NCBI RefSeq assembly: GCF_028330965.1
Contig: NZ_JAQMUB010000094.1
Coordinates: 52,711-116,710, forward strand
Reading direction: 5' to 3'
DNA from: Oscillatoria sp. CS-180
GTDB taxonomy: Bacteria; Cyanobacteriota; Cyanobacteriia; Phormidesmidales; Phormidesmidaceae
Length of the DNA: 64,000 nt
The notes under the pieces are model-generated. The model saw only the letters and a program-made list of their open reading frames with translations. It was not told the origin of the DNA and did no database searches. Position numbers and translations under genes: made by a program. This document shows, one piece after another, positions 25,843-35,099 of this stretch (position 1 is its first letter; every line of letters starts with the position of its first letter).

Positions 25843-26799
25843 ATGAGGTTTGACCGGATGATAGCTTGGCAGAAAGTGGGCATGGGGATTGCAGCTCTGA
25901 TCGCTCCCCTAGGCATTGTTGCAGACACGGGGATTGCTCATGAATCAGTGTTGAGCAACGCGATCGCTCAAACAACAGCCCCAACCCTGCTGACGGAAGA
26001 GTTCGAGAACTTGAGTGAGGACGAATTTCGTTATTTTCAGACGATGGGACCGCTGGAGTATGCGACGCGGCTTAGCGGCACCCCAGAAACACCTGCCTGG
26101 CGTGTTCGCCTACGGCTCTATCCTCAAGATCTGGGAACCCTCGATGGCTTCACCTATGAAGTCAAGCTCGATCACTACAATCTCTCTCCTGCTTTGTATC
26201 AAGAGGTGGTCAGCAGTTACGGCATGGAGAACACTGACCCTAGTCTGAACGATCAAACTCACCACCAACACCTTGATATGGTCTTTATTCCGATCATGGG
26301 TGTTGCTGCTGATTTACTCCCTGAATTAACTCAGTTTTCAAAATCTTTGATTGTCAGCAATCCCCTGTGTGGAGAGGCGTTAGGTTGCGCTGACCTACGG
26401 CATGAAGACGATGCTGAATGGGCTGTTGAAAGTTCCATTCAGCTAGAAGTAGCCCCTTGGGAAACTGACATCGAACCGGTATTTGCCATGACTCGCGCTC
26501 TGGCAAAACAGGCAGGATGGCTGCAAGCGAATGACGGGTATGGTCAATGGGACCATGGTGAAATTCCTGAAGGCGTTAGTGCTGAACGTCCTTGGGTGGA
26601 GGTCTTTGTGGAAAACTACATTGGCAATGGTGGGGTTTACTTTGCGGAATGGACTGAACGCGCTGCGGATGACAGCATTTCGGCAATCGTGCATCGCATC
26701 TATTACTTTCCTAATGCTGAAGGAGAGGCGCAAGCACACACAGGGTACGTTTGTGCGCGAGGGCCGGAGGCTGGCACAATCCGCAGCATTTGCCCATAG
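25843..26799 (+). CDS. Secreted hypothetical protein
   Basis: I do not recognise this 318-residue protein. It begins with a signal-like segment (KVGMGIAALIAPLGIVADTGIAHES) and is otherwise hydrophilic, so it is probably periplasmic or secreted. Later segments are YATRLSGTPETPAWRVRLRLYP, a negative stretch with a Cys pair (NPLCGEALGCADL) that could form a disulfide, and a C-terminal Cys pair (GYVCARGPEAGTIRSICP). Codon use fits the genome. It converges on the IPP isomerase gene, stops being 24 bp apart. Confidence 0.75.
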   Translation: MRFDRMIAWQKVGMGIAALIAPLGIVADTGIAHESVLSNAIAQTTAPTLLTEEFENLSEDEFRYFQTMGPLEYATRLSGTPETPAWRVRLRLYPQDLGTLDGFTYEVKLDHYNLSPALYQEVVSSYGMENTDPSLNDQTHHQHLDMVFIPIMGVAADLLPELTQFSKSLIVSNPLCGEALGCADLRHEDDAEWAVESSIQLEVAPWETDIEPVFAMTRALAKQAGWLQANDGYGQWDHGEIPEGVSAERPWVEVFVENYIGNGGVYFAEWTERAADDSISAIVHRIYYFPNAEGEAQAHTGYVCARGPEAGTIRSICP

Positions 26800-26823
26800 T
26801 GCAGTCTTTGCCCGTAGTGTGGG

Positions 26824-27903
26824 TTAGCCTTTCAAATGCTGCAGGGCATTACCCCGCTGCAGGGCAGCTAGGTTGGCATTGTCGGTGCAGAACAGTACGG
26901 TCTTCAACTCTTCGGTGAGGCACTGAGCGAGAAGGGCAACGCTGTCTTCTGACTCATTTGCCGCCATCAAGAACGGATGGGCGAGTCCGACTAAATCAGC
27001 TCCCAGTGCTAGCGCTTTAGCTGCCTCTAAGCCGTTACGGATACCGCCGGAGGCAATCAGGGGAATGGTCGGCGCGATCGCTCGAATCTGCTCAATGCAG
27101 TCTGCTGTGGGCCAGCCCCAATCGCCAAAAGTTTGTCCCAAGCGACGCTGCCGAAGATCCGTAGCTCGTCCACCTTCGACCTTAGCCCAGGACGTTCCCC
27201 CTGCGCCTGCGACATCGATCGCCGCTACGCCCACATCGATCAGTCGCTGAGCTAGCGGCCCTGAAATGCCATTGCCGACTTCTTTGGCAATCACAGGAAC
27301 AGGTAGGCGATCGCATAACTGCTCAATCTTGGGGAGCAATCCTTTGAAATTGCGATCGCCCCGTGTCTGGACGCTTTCTTGCAAGACATTTAAGTGCAAA
27401 ATGAGCGCATCGGCTTCCAAAGCATCGACAACCTGCTGGCACTCAGAGAGACCGTAGCCATAATTGAGCTGCACCGCACCCAAGTTGGCAAACAATAAGC
27501 AATCTGGTGCGTATCGACGGACCGAGAAGGTCGGCATGACCTCCGGTGACTCCACTGCAACCCGTTGTGAGCCAACTCCCATGGCTAAGCCGTAAGTTTG
27601 GGCGGCGATCGCTAGCCGTGTATTGATTACTTGAGCCTGTTCTGTCCCACCGGTCATGGACGAGATCAACAGCGGTGCACGCAATGCCTTACCTAAAAAC
27701 GTGCTGCCAATGTCTAAATCTGCCCAGTCCAGTTCTGGTAAGCAGCAGTGCTGAAAGCGATAATTTTCTAGCCCCGTTGTCGTGGTTTGGCACTGTACAT
27801 CTTGTTCTAGACAAACGCGGATGTGGTCAGCTTTACGCTGCTGGGTTTCGACAAAGGGTGATTTAGAGTCGTTCGCAGGTGACGAAAGGGATTTAGCAAT
27901 CAT
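26824..27903 (-). CDS. fni: Type 2 isopentenyl-diphosphate delta-isomerase
   Basis: This FMN- and NADPH-dependent enzyme interconverts isopentenyl and dimethylallyl diphosphate, feeding carotenoid, phytol and quinone synthesis; cyanobacteria use this type rather than the zinc enzyme. Family marks are [75 protein letters not shown] and [19 protein letters not shown]. The product from the ATG at 27903 has 359 residues, the usual length. The frame stays open to 27978, but that part includes a direct repeat and no family similarity. Confidence 0.96.
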   Translation of the reverse strand: MIAKSLSSPANDSKSPFVETQQRKADHIRVCLEQDVQCQTTTTGLENYRFQHCCLPELDWADLDIGSTFLGKALRAPLLISSMTGGTEQAQVINTRLAIAAQTYGLAMGVGSQRVAVESPEVMPTFSVRRYAPDCLLFANLGAVQLNYGYGLSECQQVVDALEADALILHLNVLQESVQTRGDRNFKGLLPKIEQLCDRLPVPVIAKEVGNGISGPLAQRLIDVGVAAIDVAGAGGTSWAKVEGGRATDLRQRRLGQTFGDWGWPTADCIEQIRAIAPTIPLIASGGIRNGLEAAKALALGADLVGLAHPFLMAANESEDSVALLAQCLTEELKTVLFCTDNANLAALQRGNALQHLKG

Positions 27904-27905
27904 TG

Positions 27906-27967
27906 AGCAGTAGGCAGAAGGACTAGAAAAGGAGGTAGCTTGCTTCTGCGAAGCAGTAGGCAGAAGG
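27906..27967. repeat. 16-bp direct repeat upstream of fni
   Basis: AGCAGTAGGCAGAAGG occurs at 27906-27921 and again at 27952-27967, 46 bp apart, immediately upstream of the fni start codon. A GGAGG element (27930-27934) on the plus strand lies between. It may be a decayed repeat or a regulator site; no function can be assigned. Confidence 0.6.
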
Positions 27968-28052
27968 CTGAATAGCAAACAGCAACAGAGAAACGATAAG
28001 CGACATCGTGCCTTAGTTTCCCACAGGACGCTGAAGAGCTTCTACGCTACGT

Positions 28053-29540
28053 TTAGAAGTCAAAATAAATGTAAGATAATGTTTCGCTCGGGGCCAGCTG
28101 CCAGGCTACAAATAAAAACAAGGGCACAAGCAAAAGTTTGACAGGCCAATTGAGCTGGAGTTTCAGCTCGCGCTGCACAAAATAAGCTAGCCCCATAATG
28201 CCAACCAGTGCCCACAAGAGGGTCCACAGCTGGCTGGCAGTGAGTCCTAAAGATTCTGCATAGACTTTTTGAGAGAACTGCAAGTCGCTATTAGCCCCCC
28301 AAAGCTTCTGCAGGGCTAAGGAAAATTGTCGCGGTTCCGGCAGCCTAAAGAACAGCCAGCTGAAGAACACAAAGACTTGAGTGAGTGCCCAGGCAATAAC
28401 AATGCCCCACGGTTTAGTCCAGAAATTATGTAGCGGTTGCCAGCCTTGGGCAATGACATGATTGATGCGGTGAATGACTAGCGCCAGACCGTGAATTCCT
28501 CCCCAAATGACAAAGCCCCAGGTGTTGCCGTGCCAAACGCCTGCTATCAGCATCACGATCATCAAGTTGATGGCAGTCCTTGGCAGTCCTCGACGAGAGC
28601 CGCCTAGGGGGAAATACAGATAGTTCCGTAGCCAATCTCCCAAGGTGATATGCCAGCGTCGCCAAAAGTCGGCAATGCTGGTTGTGAAATAGGGAAAGTT
28701 GAAATTCTGCGGTAGGTGAATGCCCATCAGCAGGGCGCTGCCTCTAGCAACATCAACATACCCGCTGAAATCGAGATAGAGCTGAAGACCGTAGGCGAAA
28801 ATAGCGAGCCAAAGATCCCAACTGCCGGCCCGTTCTAAGTTGTCCAAGCTGAGATTAACTAAAGTACCGATATGATCGGCAATGAGGATCTTTTTGATGG
28901 CGCCAATGCCAATTAGCCAAAGACCTTCAACCACCCAATTCCAGTTGAGGCTGGACTGATTGGTGAGCTGATTGGTAAAGCTATGAAACCGGGTGATAGG
29001 TCCCGAGATGAGTTTGGGAAAGTAGAGCTTGTAGGCGGCAAATTCAGTCAGACTATTGGTGGCTGGGGCACCGCGATACACATCAACTAGATAGGCAATG
29101 CACTCGAAGGTAAAGAAGCTCAGTCCCAGAGGAAAGGCGATCGCTAACCAACTATCGGGTGCTGGCGTTTGCTCCAGTCCATCAGGGATAACCCACAGCA
29201 GCCACGTTTCAACATACTTGAAGCCCAGCAGGAGAAAAACATTCAAGACAATCCCAAGGGTGAGCCAGTAGCGGCGGCGACGATACCACTGCTGTTCCGC
29301 CATCTGCCATTGCTCATCGGGAACACGCCAGTCCGCAGGCATCATCAGGACTTGCCCAAACCAAAAATTGAGGCCAACGAGGACCAGCATCAGCGGCACA
29401 TAGTGGACCTGAAGTGAGGTGTAAAACACAATACTGGCGATCAGCAATAGCCAAATCCGCAGCGATCGCCGCTCCAGTGCCCAGTACAGCCCAACGACGC
29501 TCAGCAAAAATAAGCCATAGAGAATGGACGGTAAGGTCAT
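28053..29540 (-). CDS. MBOAT-family membrane O-acyltransferase (AlgI/DltB-like)
   Basis: A 495-residue polytopic membrane protein with about ten hydrophobic segments. It carries the MBOAT signature region: PKLISGPITRFHSF, DFSGYVDVARGSALLMGI, NFNFPYFTTSIADFWRRWHITLGDWLRNYLYFPLGGS-type text and the catalytic histidine in VIWGGIHGLALV. Proteins of this kind (AlgI, PatA, DltB) move an acyl group across the membrane to acylate an exported polymer. Its start overlaps the stop of the upstream 1085-residue gene by four bases (ATGA on the minus strand), so the two are coupled and probably work together, as DltB works with DltD and AlgI with AlgJ/AlgX. Confidence 0.93.
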   Translation of the reverse strand: MTLPSILYGLFLLSVVGLYWALERRSLRIWLLLIASIVFYTSLQVHYVPLMLVLVGLNFWFGQVLMMPADWRVPDEQWQMAEQQWYRRRRYWLTLGIVLNVFLLLGFKYVETWLLWVIPDGLEQTPAPDSWLAIAFPLGLSFFTFECIAYLVDVYRGAPATNSLTEFAAYKLYFPKLISGPITRFHSFTNQLTNQSSLNWNWVVEGLWLIGIGAIKKILIADHIGTLVNLSLDNLERAGSWDLWLAIFAYGLQLYLDFSGYVDVARGSALLMGIHLPQNFNFPYFTTSIADFWRRWHITLGDWLRNYLYFPLGGSRRGLPRTAINLMIVMLIAGVWHGNTWGFVIWGGIHGLALVIHRINHVIAQGWQPLHNFWTKPWGIVIAWALTQVFVFFSWLFFRLPEPRQFSLALQKLWGANSDLQFSQKVYAESLGLTASQLWTLLWALVGIMGLAYFVQRELKLQLNWPVKLLLVPLFLFVAWQLAPSETLSYIYFDF

Positions 29541-32500
29541 GGCGTGCTCCCCGACTCAGCTGCAGATAGGTCTAGAGCACGAGGCCAGGGAATCATCGGA
29601 TCTTGAGCCAGCTGTAAAGAGACTTGATAAGCGCCATAACGATTGAGATGGCTAGGATCGGAGAAATAGTCGTAGCGGTTGGTCCAGGTCTGCCCAAGAT
29701 CGCGGAAAATAAAATCATCTTCCGTAGCCGAATACTCCAGCATGGCTTTCTGAAACTCCTCTTCTGCGTTGGAGCGATAGCCGTCTAGATATTCATCTGT
29801 CAAAGGCGTATTGACAAAAATGAGCGGGATACCTTGCTCTTGCGTATAGTCTAAAAGCTGGTTAAAGGCTCGGGTTTGCTCTCCCTCCAGGCCAAAATCT
29901 TCATAATCGCTATCGTAAGCCCCAGGGACACGAGCGTAAAGCTGATAGTAGGTTGCGGGATTAAACCTGACGTCCAGCGCTAAAAATCCGTCAAAGTCAA
30001 TCCGGCTTCCTTCGGGGATCGGCATATCAGACGTATTTTGAACGGCTTCTTTTTCCTCAAGCGATAGCGAAATGGGGTCTACCAGTGGAGTCAGTAAGTA
30101 ATCTCTGACGAGAGCTTTGAGCTGGTCGCGTTCTGCATACACTGCTGATCGCCGTCCCAACTGATTACTCAGCGTTTCATCCAGTGCCTGATAGCTCTGG
30201 CGTAAGTTTTCACCAATGGGTGTCAGAGTTGCCTCGGCATCATTTTCTCCACCGTCTGCTGCGTCTGTGTCAGTGGCTGTCTCTGGATTACGACGTCCTA
30301 GCTCTTGATAGCCAGCGGAGGTGGCGATCGCGTTATACGTCACATCTGTACGTCCGCTGTTAAAGGCCCGAGCGCCATCAGCCCAAATAATCAGTCGAGG
30401 GAGCTGATGCGGTTCTAAGGCTCGGCGAATGGTCAGGTCCACCACCTGAGCCGTCGCTCCGTTGATGCCAAAGTTGAAAATGCTGAGATCGCCGTAACCC
30501 AAAGCTGCGAGTTCTCGGCGCAGGGCTGCCGGATCAACGCCTCGTAATGCTCGTGAACTGCCGATAATCAAGACATCCGGTGGACCTGACTCTGCCAGCC
30601 GCTGGTGATAGAGCGCTAGCTTCTCATCCATTTGCTGGCTTCTGAAGGATGGATAAGGTGAGTAAGCCAGGAGTTCAGGCGTCGGTGCCAGCGATTGATT
30701 TGGACTGGCAATTAAGTCTGTCTCAAAGGGATCCCTGCCGGCTGGGGCAGCATCCGGCGTGAAGCCATCATTGGTGAAGAAATCCTCTTCATCGTCGGCG
30801 TCCCAGTCGTCTTGTATTAAGTCGTCTTGTATTAAGTCGTCAGTGGCGCGATCTCCGTCAAGCGGCTCCTGATCTGGTCGAGTTAGCGTCGTCTCATCGG
30901 TCTCCGCAGCAGTCGCCGCGTCCACAACGGCATTTCTCTGCGTTTCAGGACTCACAATCTGCCCGAAGATCCAATCAACCTGTAGGGCTAGTAAAAGGCC
31001 AACAGCACCCCAAACTAGGCCGATCTTGAACGCATCTCGCTCATTGTTGGTCGGGGCTGACTGTAGGTTGCGGGACAGTTCTCGTTGCGGCACGACCAGC
31101 TGAGTCCGAGTGAGTAGACGCCGCACCTGCTCTAGACTCAAGTGCCAAGCCTGCTGGAATAATCCTGCTGCGGTTTCGGGGTTGTCTTCGGTTGGAGCTT
31201 CCGTTCCAGAATGGGAAACCAAATCTCCTACATAGCTATCTGAGACCGCAAATATAGGCTCGGCTTTGGGAACCAACTGCGGTCTATCCTGAAAGTCTTT
31301 GCCATAGCTCCACGCAGGACGCTGCTGTCCAGCACGGCGTCCATACAGCCGCATGCCCTTAATTTCGGTCAGTTTCAGCGCATCAATAAAATCTAGAACC
31401 TGAGGAACGACTTGCCGACGAGTGGGACAGACAGGTGCATCAGCCATCACATGCAGCAGCTTGTCACGCCGTAGAACCTGAATGCGGATGCCGCCGGTTG
31501 CGAGCTGAGCATCCAAATCAGGATTTAGCAGCCGAGTAAGGAGATAGGCTAAAGCAGGTAAATCCCCTCGCTGAGCGAGAACCATCGGATCTTCTGCAAG
31601 GTCCAAATGCTCTGATGCGGGCAGCTTCAAACAGTAGACCCAATCGGCTGTTTCAATATCAGTGGCTTGTCCATAGATCACTGCCCTTTGAATGCCCTGG
31701 GGGGCCAATCCTTCGAGCAAAGGGGCGATCGCGGTCATCACGGGTTCTTCATCGGGCGTCGGTAGGGGTACCGCAGGCGATGCTGTAGAGTCAGGTCCAG
31801 TAATCGCTTGAATAATACAGTGCAGGCTGTCTTCCTTACGCTCGGTCAACACCTCAGCCTTGAAGTCAGCTAGTGCCCAATTGAGCAAACGGGTGATCGC
31901 GGCTTCATCCCCCCACCGTGCCCACTCGCGCAGCATCTCCTCAGCCGGCGTGAGATCGATCCGTAAGCTCCAGTCAGGTGTATCTTCTCCGTGAACCTGA
32001 ATAACAATGACAGCATCTTTGAACTGAGTCAGTGAAAGCTGTCGCAGGCGCTCAGTCACCGGTTCAGCGATTAGCAGCGGATCTGGGCTGTAGGTCGCTT
32101 CGCACCAGACCCAAAGGCGATTGGCTTCATCGATATCTTCATCTTCACTCGCCTCAATTTCAGCACCGCGCCCCTCTTCAGCAGATACCGCTTCTCGCTG
32201 CAGGGCAATACGGCTAGAGGACGCTCGTACACTAACCCAAACCCCTACATCCAGAGTGCTGAGAACTTCACTAAGATACCAAGCGATCGCATCTGAATCG
32301 CCCTGGCGGGCCAAACTCAAATTGGATAGAACGAGTGCCGTTGTCGCATCATCTTGCGGCCAGGTTGGTGCAGCTGACCCAGCGTCACCCTCGCGACCTG
32401 TCATCCCGTGGGCATCAGCAATTTTCAAAGCATTGGCTGCCTGATGCTGCAACTGGGCCTGGTGTTTTTCCAAACGATTGAGATAAATCGGTGATGTCCA

Positions 32501-32794
32501 ATCCGGTTTCGCACGCCCTAATTGTCGACTGTAAATGTAGAGCTGGTAGACCTGAGGATACGTGTCTGTAATGCGATCGACATTGGCATCGTCTCCCAGC
32601 AAAGCATCCACGAGGCGTGAAATGGCTCCAGATTGGTGAAGCGGGTGGAGGGTTTCGCAAAGGACATGCAGAATATTCCCCCTAAGCCGCATCTGAATGT
32701 GAGCATTGGGAGCAAGATACTGGGCAATCCAATCATTCAGTGGCTCAGGGGAGGCTGTTCTTTTGGGAGCAGAGGTAGACGGCTTAGCAGTCAT
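29537..32794 (-). CDS. DUF1574-like protein with repeated N-terminal domain and SGNH-like C-terminal domain
   Basis: A 1085-residue protein. The cytoplasmic N-terminal ~560 residues contain four degenerate copies of a ~110-residue unit (GDxxAI-LL text, a beta strand LHVh, then h-YG-x-P-x-W), ending near IYSRQLGRAKPDW, VHGEDTPDW, IYGQATDIETADW and LYGRRAGQQRPAW. One transmembrane helix (IGLVWGAVGLLLALQVDWIF) follows and an acidic linker leads to an extracytoplasmic SGNH/GDSL-like domain: IIGSSRALRGVD (catalytic Ser), FNFGINGATAQV, and DPSHLNRYGAYQ (Asp-His) near the end. That matches DUF1574 proteins and the role of DltD/AlgX, completing acyl transfer from the MBOAT partner with which it overlaps by four bases. 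Confidence 0.85.
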   Translation of the reverse strand: MTAKPSTSAPKRTASPEPLNDWIAQYLAPNAHIQMRLRGNILHVLCETLHPLHQSGAISRLVDALLGDDANVDRITDTYPQVYQLYIYSRQLGRAKPDWTSPIYLNRLEKHQAQLQHQAANALKIADAHGMTGREGDAGSAAPTWPQDDATTALVLSNLSLARQGDSDAIAWYLSEVLSTLDVGVWVSVRASSSRIALQREAVSAEEGRGAEIEASEDEDIDEANRLWVWCEATYSPDPLLIAEPVTERLRQLSLTQFKDAVIVIQVHGEDTPDWSLRIDLTPAEEMLREWARWGDEAAITRLLNWALADFKAEVLTERKEDSLHCIIQAITGPDSTASPAVPLPTPDEEPVMTAIAPLLEGLAPQGIQRAVIYGQATDIETADWVYCLKLPASEHLDLAEDPMVLAQRGDLPALAYLLTRLLNPDLDAQLATGGIRIQVLRRDKLLHVMADAPVCPTRRQVVPQVLDFIDALKLTEIKGMRLYGRRAGQQRPAWSYGKDFQDRPQLVPKAEPIFAVSDSYVGDLVSHSGTEAPTEDNPETAAGLFQQAWHLSLEQVRRLLTRTQLVVPQRELSRNLQSAPTNNERDAFKIGLVWGAVGLLLALQVDWIFGQIVSPETQRNAVVDAATAAETDETTLTRPDQEPLDGDRATDDLIQDDLIQDDWDADDEEDFFTNDGFTPDAAPAGRDPFETDLIASPNQSLAPTPELLAYSPYPSFRSQQMDEKLALYHQRLAESGPPDVLIIGSSRALRGVDPAALRRELAALGYGDLSIFNFGINGATAQVVDLTIRRALEPHQLPRLIIWADGARAFNSGRTDVTYNAIATSAGYQELGRRNPETATDTDAADGGENDAEATLTPIGENLRQSYQALDETLSNQLGRRSAVYAERDQLKALVRDYLLTPLVDPISLSLEEKEAVQNTSDMPIPEGSRIDFDGFLALDVRFNPATYYQLYARVPGAYDSDYEDFGLEGEQTRAFNQLLDYTQEQGIPLIFVNTPLTDEYLDGYRSNAEEEFQKAMLEYSATEDDFIFRDLGQTWTNRYDYFSDPSHLNRYGAYQVSLQLAQDPMIPWPRALDLSAAESGSTP

Positions 32795-33323
32795 AGAAGT
32801 GAACTATGGCTAGGTCTAGCGGTAGCACTGATCGCCGACCCTAAATATAGCTGTGAAGCATATCGCAGTCTGCAGATTCTCACCAGTCAATTACCAAAAA
32901 TCTAGAAAAATCTTGGCAGATTGTACCGAAAAGCGCTACAGAAGCAAGCTTCTGATACTTAGAGCCAGTAATAACTGTTTATACTATCCGCCATTCTATG
33001 AACCCGCGCACTTTAGGTTTTCCTTACTTACACGTTAACGCCCTGGCTGATTAATCGGGTATTGATCGCCCTACAAAATTCTGATGCCAACCATAAAACT
33101 ACTCGACAGCTTTTCAAGATGTTCTTGTTGCATACGGCCAAACTCCGCAATGCTGCCTACCCCTAATCTCCTCACTGTTCACTTCTCACACCACACTCCG
33201 CTTGTTACCTGACGTCTTGCCGCTATATCGTTTAGTCCTCTAGGCTTCTGCCTCTGATAACATCTAGGCCTTTAGACCATAGCCAGATGGCTTGCTGTCT
33301 TGTCCTAACGAAACTGGCGACGG
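32795..33323. other. Intergenic region, no gene seen
   Basis: About 530 bp between two leftward genes. It should hold the promoter of the DUF1574/MBOAT pair at its left side. I see no convincing ORF, RNA gene or strong hairpin. Confidence 0.4.
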
Positions 33324-34379
33324 CTATACCAAACCAGCCTGGCGATAGCAGTGACCTGCAAAGACGTCGTAGTCGAGTTGCTGACAGAGTCGACCTAGAT
33401 GGCACCAGACGGCTGCTAATTGGGAAGTATGCCCTGCGCGTTGATGAGCGGCGAGAACATCTGCCTTGTAAGCCAGGGCCAAGTCAAAGTGACGGGTTTG
33501 CTCACACAGCAGTGCAATTTGTCCCATGAGAGCGATCGCCTCATCGCTTACATCTTGTTCAATGCCCATTTCGTTCAACACATCAATGGCGGCTTCAAAG
33601 CTGCCTAGTGCCAACCAGTAATCGTGATTTTGAGCGTAAACTCGTCCGAGATAGTCAAGCGTCACGGCCACACCCACCGTATCTTCTACGGCTTGCCAGC
33701 AATCCAATGCCTGCTGAAAGCACCGCAGAGCGCCCGTGAATTCCGCTTGCTGATAGTGAGCCAGACCCCAGTTGTGGAACGCGATCGCGCTTTCCATCGG
33801 CGCATTCAACTCCGCTAATGCCTCACTTGCGGCACAAAAGTAAGTCTCTGCCTGACTACACTGCTGCCAGTCGAGGCATATCAGTCCCATGCCGTTCAAG
33901 CACTGAGCAACGCTGTAGGTGTCTTCTTCCTGGACGGCACCTTGTAGTGCTTCTTGGTAAGTTGCCATGGCCCCATAATGGTCACCCTGGGCGTGACGCG
34001 ATTGTGCTTGAGCTAGGAGGCGAGTCGCCATTGATTCCTTAGATCTCATTTCTGGAGCGAGTGGAGCGATCGCCTCTTCCACAGCTAGCTCAGCCACAAT
34101 CAGCTGAATGGCTTTTTCAAGGGTGCTGATCCAGCCTTTATGCCCCAAGTGGCGACTGAGTGCCAGTCCCTCTTGAAAAATATTGAGGGCTGTTCGCAGT
34201 TGTCCACTCTCTCGATGACGCCATGCTTTCAAGTACAAATCTTTGCAACGTTCCATACCCGTTTTTCGCAGCCGAGAAACTGCGATCGCGGGATAGCCGT
34301 TTAACTCTAGAAAACGATAGGCGTAGGTCGATGTCTTGAGACCCGTTGCAAAACCAGTGTTGGGAGTAGAACGTCGCAT
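33324..34379 (-). CDS. TPR-repeat protein
   Basis: A 351-residue protein made largely of tetratricopeptide repeats, for example AQCLNGMGLICLDWQQCSQAETYF, AIAFHNWGLAHYQQAEFTGALRCF and VAVTLDYLGRVYAQNHDYWLALGSFEAA. The first ~40 residues are different and lack a signal peptide, so it is probably cytoplasmic and scaffolds protein interactions. The ATG at 34379 has a good AAAGGAGA ribosome-binding site. No enzymatic domain is seen and no partner is evident from neighbours. Confidence 0.9.
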   Translation of the reverse strand: MRRSTPNTGFATGLKTSTYAYRFLELNGYPAIAVSRLRKTGMERCKDLYLKAWRHRESGQLRTALNIFQEGLALSRHLGHKGWISTLEKAIQLIVAELAVEEAIAPLAPEMRSKESMATRLLAQAQSRHAQGDHYGAMATYQEALQGAVQEEDTYSVAQCLNGMGLICLDWQQCSQAETYFCAASEALAELNAPMESAIAFHNWGLAHYQQAEFTGALRCFQQALDCWQAVEDTVGVAVTLDYLGRVYAQNHDYWLALGSFEAAIDVLNEMGIEQDVSDEAIALMGQIALLCEQTRHFDLALAYKADVLAAHQRAGHTSQLAAVWCHLGRLCQQLDYDVFAGHCYRQAGLV

Positions 34380-34530
34380 GGGGGGGTATCTCCTTTCGTT
34401 TGATAGCAGTATCGGAGATTCCCACAGATATAAGGTTTCAGCTTATAGTCAATTGCTTTGCAGTTTTCGGCAAACAGGACAGAATCTCATGAAGAGTCGG
34501 CATAAAGATCGAGGCAGCAAAGGCAACGCT

Positions 34531-34618
34531 TATAGCGGCATGCACTAAATCAAGCAGACCCTATTCCCTGCTTCTCTAAAACACTGAGATGTCTGAACCA
34601 AGCTGCATAGGGCTATAG
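34531..34618 (+). repeat. MITE-like dispersed repeat, copy 1
   Basis: An 88-bp element with imperfect terminal inverted repeats, TATAGCGGCATGCA at the left and the complement of TATAGCCCTATGCA at the right (11 of 14 match). The inner part contains TATTCCCTGCTTCTC and ACACTGAGATG, shared with the copies at 49285 and 52400. It lies in the ~390-bp gap between the TPR gene and the small ORF at 34768. Confidence 0.75.
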
Positions 34619-34767
34619 ATCTTAGGAGTTTGAGGCTCGAATTCAAGCAGCTCCATCACAAATCGAACACCTAATACTCAAAACGCTTTTCAAGGGCTAG
34701 TATTCCTCAAAGACCTCCTTTAAATTGAAAGAGAATCGTCGAGATCCTTATCCTTCGCGCATTTCAA

Positions 34768-35022
34768 ATGGCAACCACTTCTAAAGATTTTCAACGTTTA
34801 TCCTCGGATGCTCGATCCGTGAACACTTCTGGAACGCCAAGTGTGGTAATAAGCCTGATGACAGGGCCGTTTTTGGTGGCTCTATTGGGTGCACGGGCAC
34901 TATCTGATGTTCTGACTCAGCTGGGGCTTGCGAGCGAGGAACTTCTTCGGGGTGAGCGCTTACCCAACCTGCAGGGCATTCCTCATCAAACAATTGCACT
35001 TGATGAGACTGATGTCGAATAG
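34768..35022 (+). CDS. Small hypothetical protein upstream of ppc
   Basis: An 84-residue frame, 77 bp before ppc in the same orientation. The middle is hydrophobic (VVISLMTGPFLVALLGARALSDVLTQLG), perhaps one membrane-associated helix, and the C-terminus is acidic (ALDETDVE). I do not recognise the family. Codon use and position favour a real gene; the ribosome-binding site is weak. It may share a transcript with ppc. Confidence 0.6.
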   Translation: MATTSKDFQRLSSDARSVNTSGTPSVVISLMTGPFLVALLGARALSDVLTQLGLASEELLRGERLPNLQGIPHQTIALDETDVE

Positions 35023-35099
35023 CGATAACCCTCTAGGCCTCGGCACTATGGGACTATCAATTTAGATTCGGTTCTGCCCTTAACAACAGCGTTTGACTT

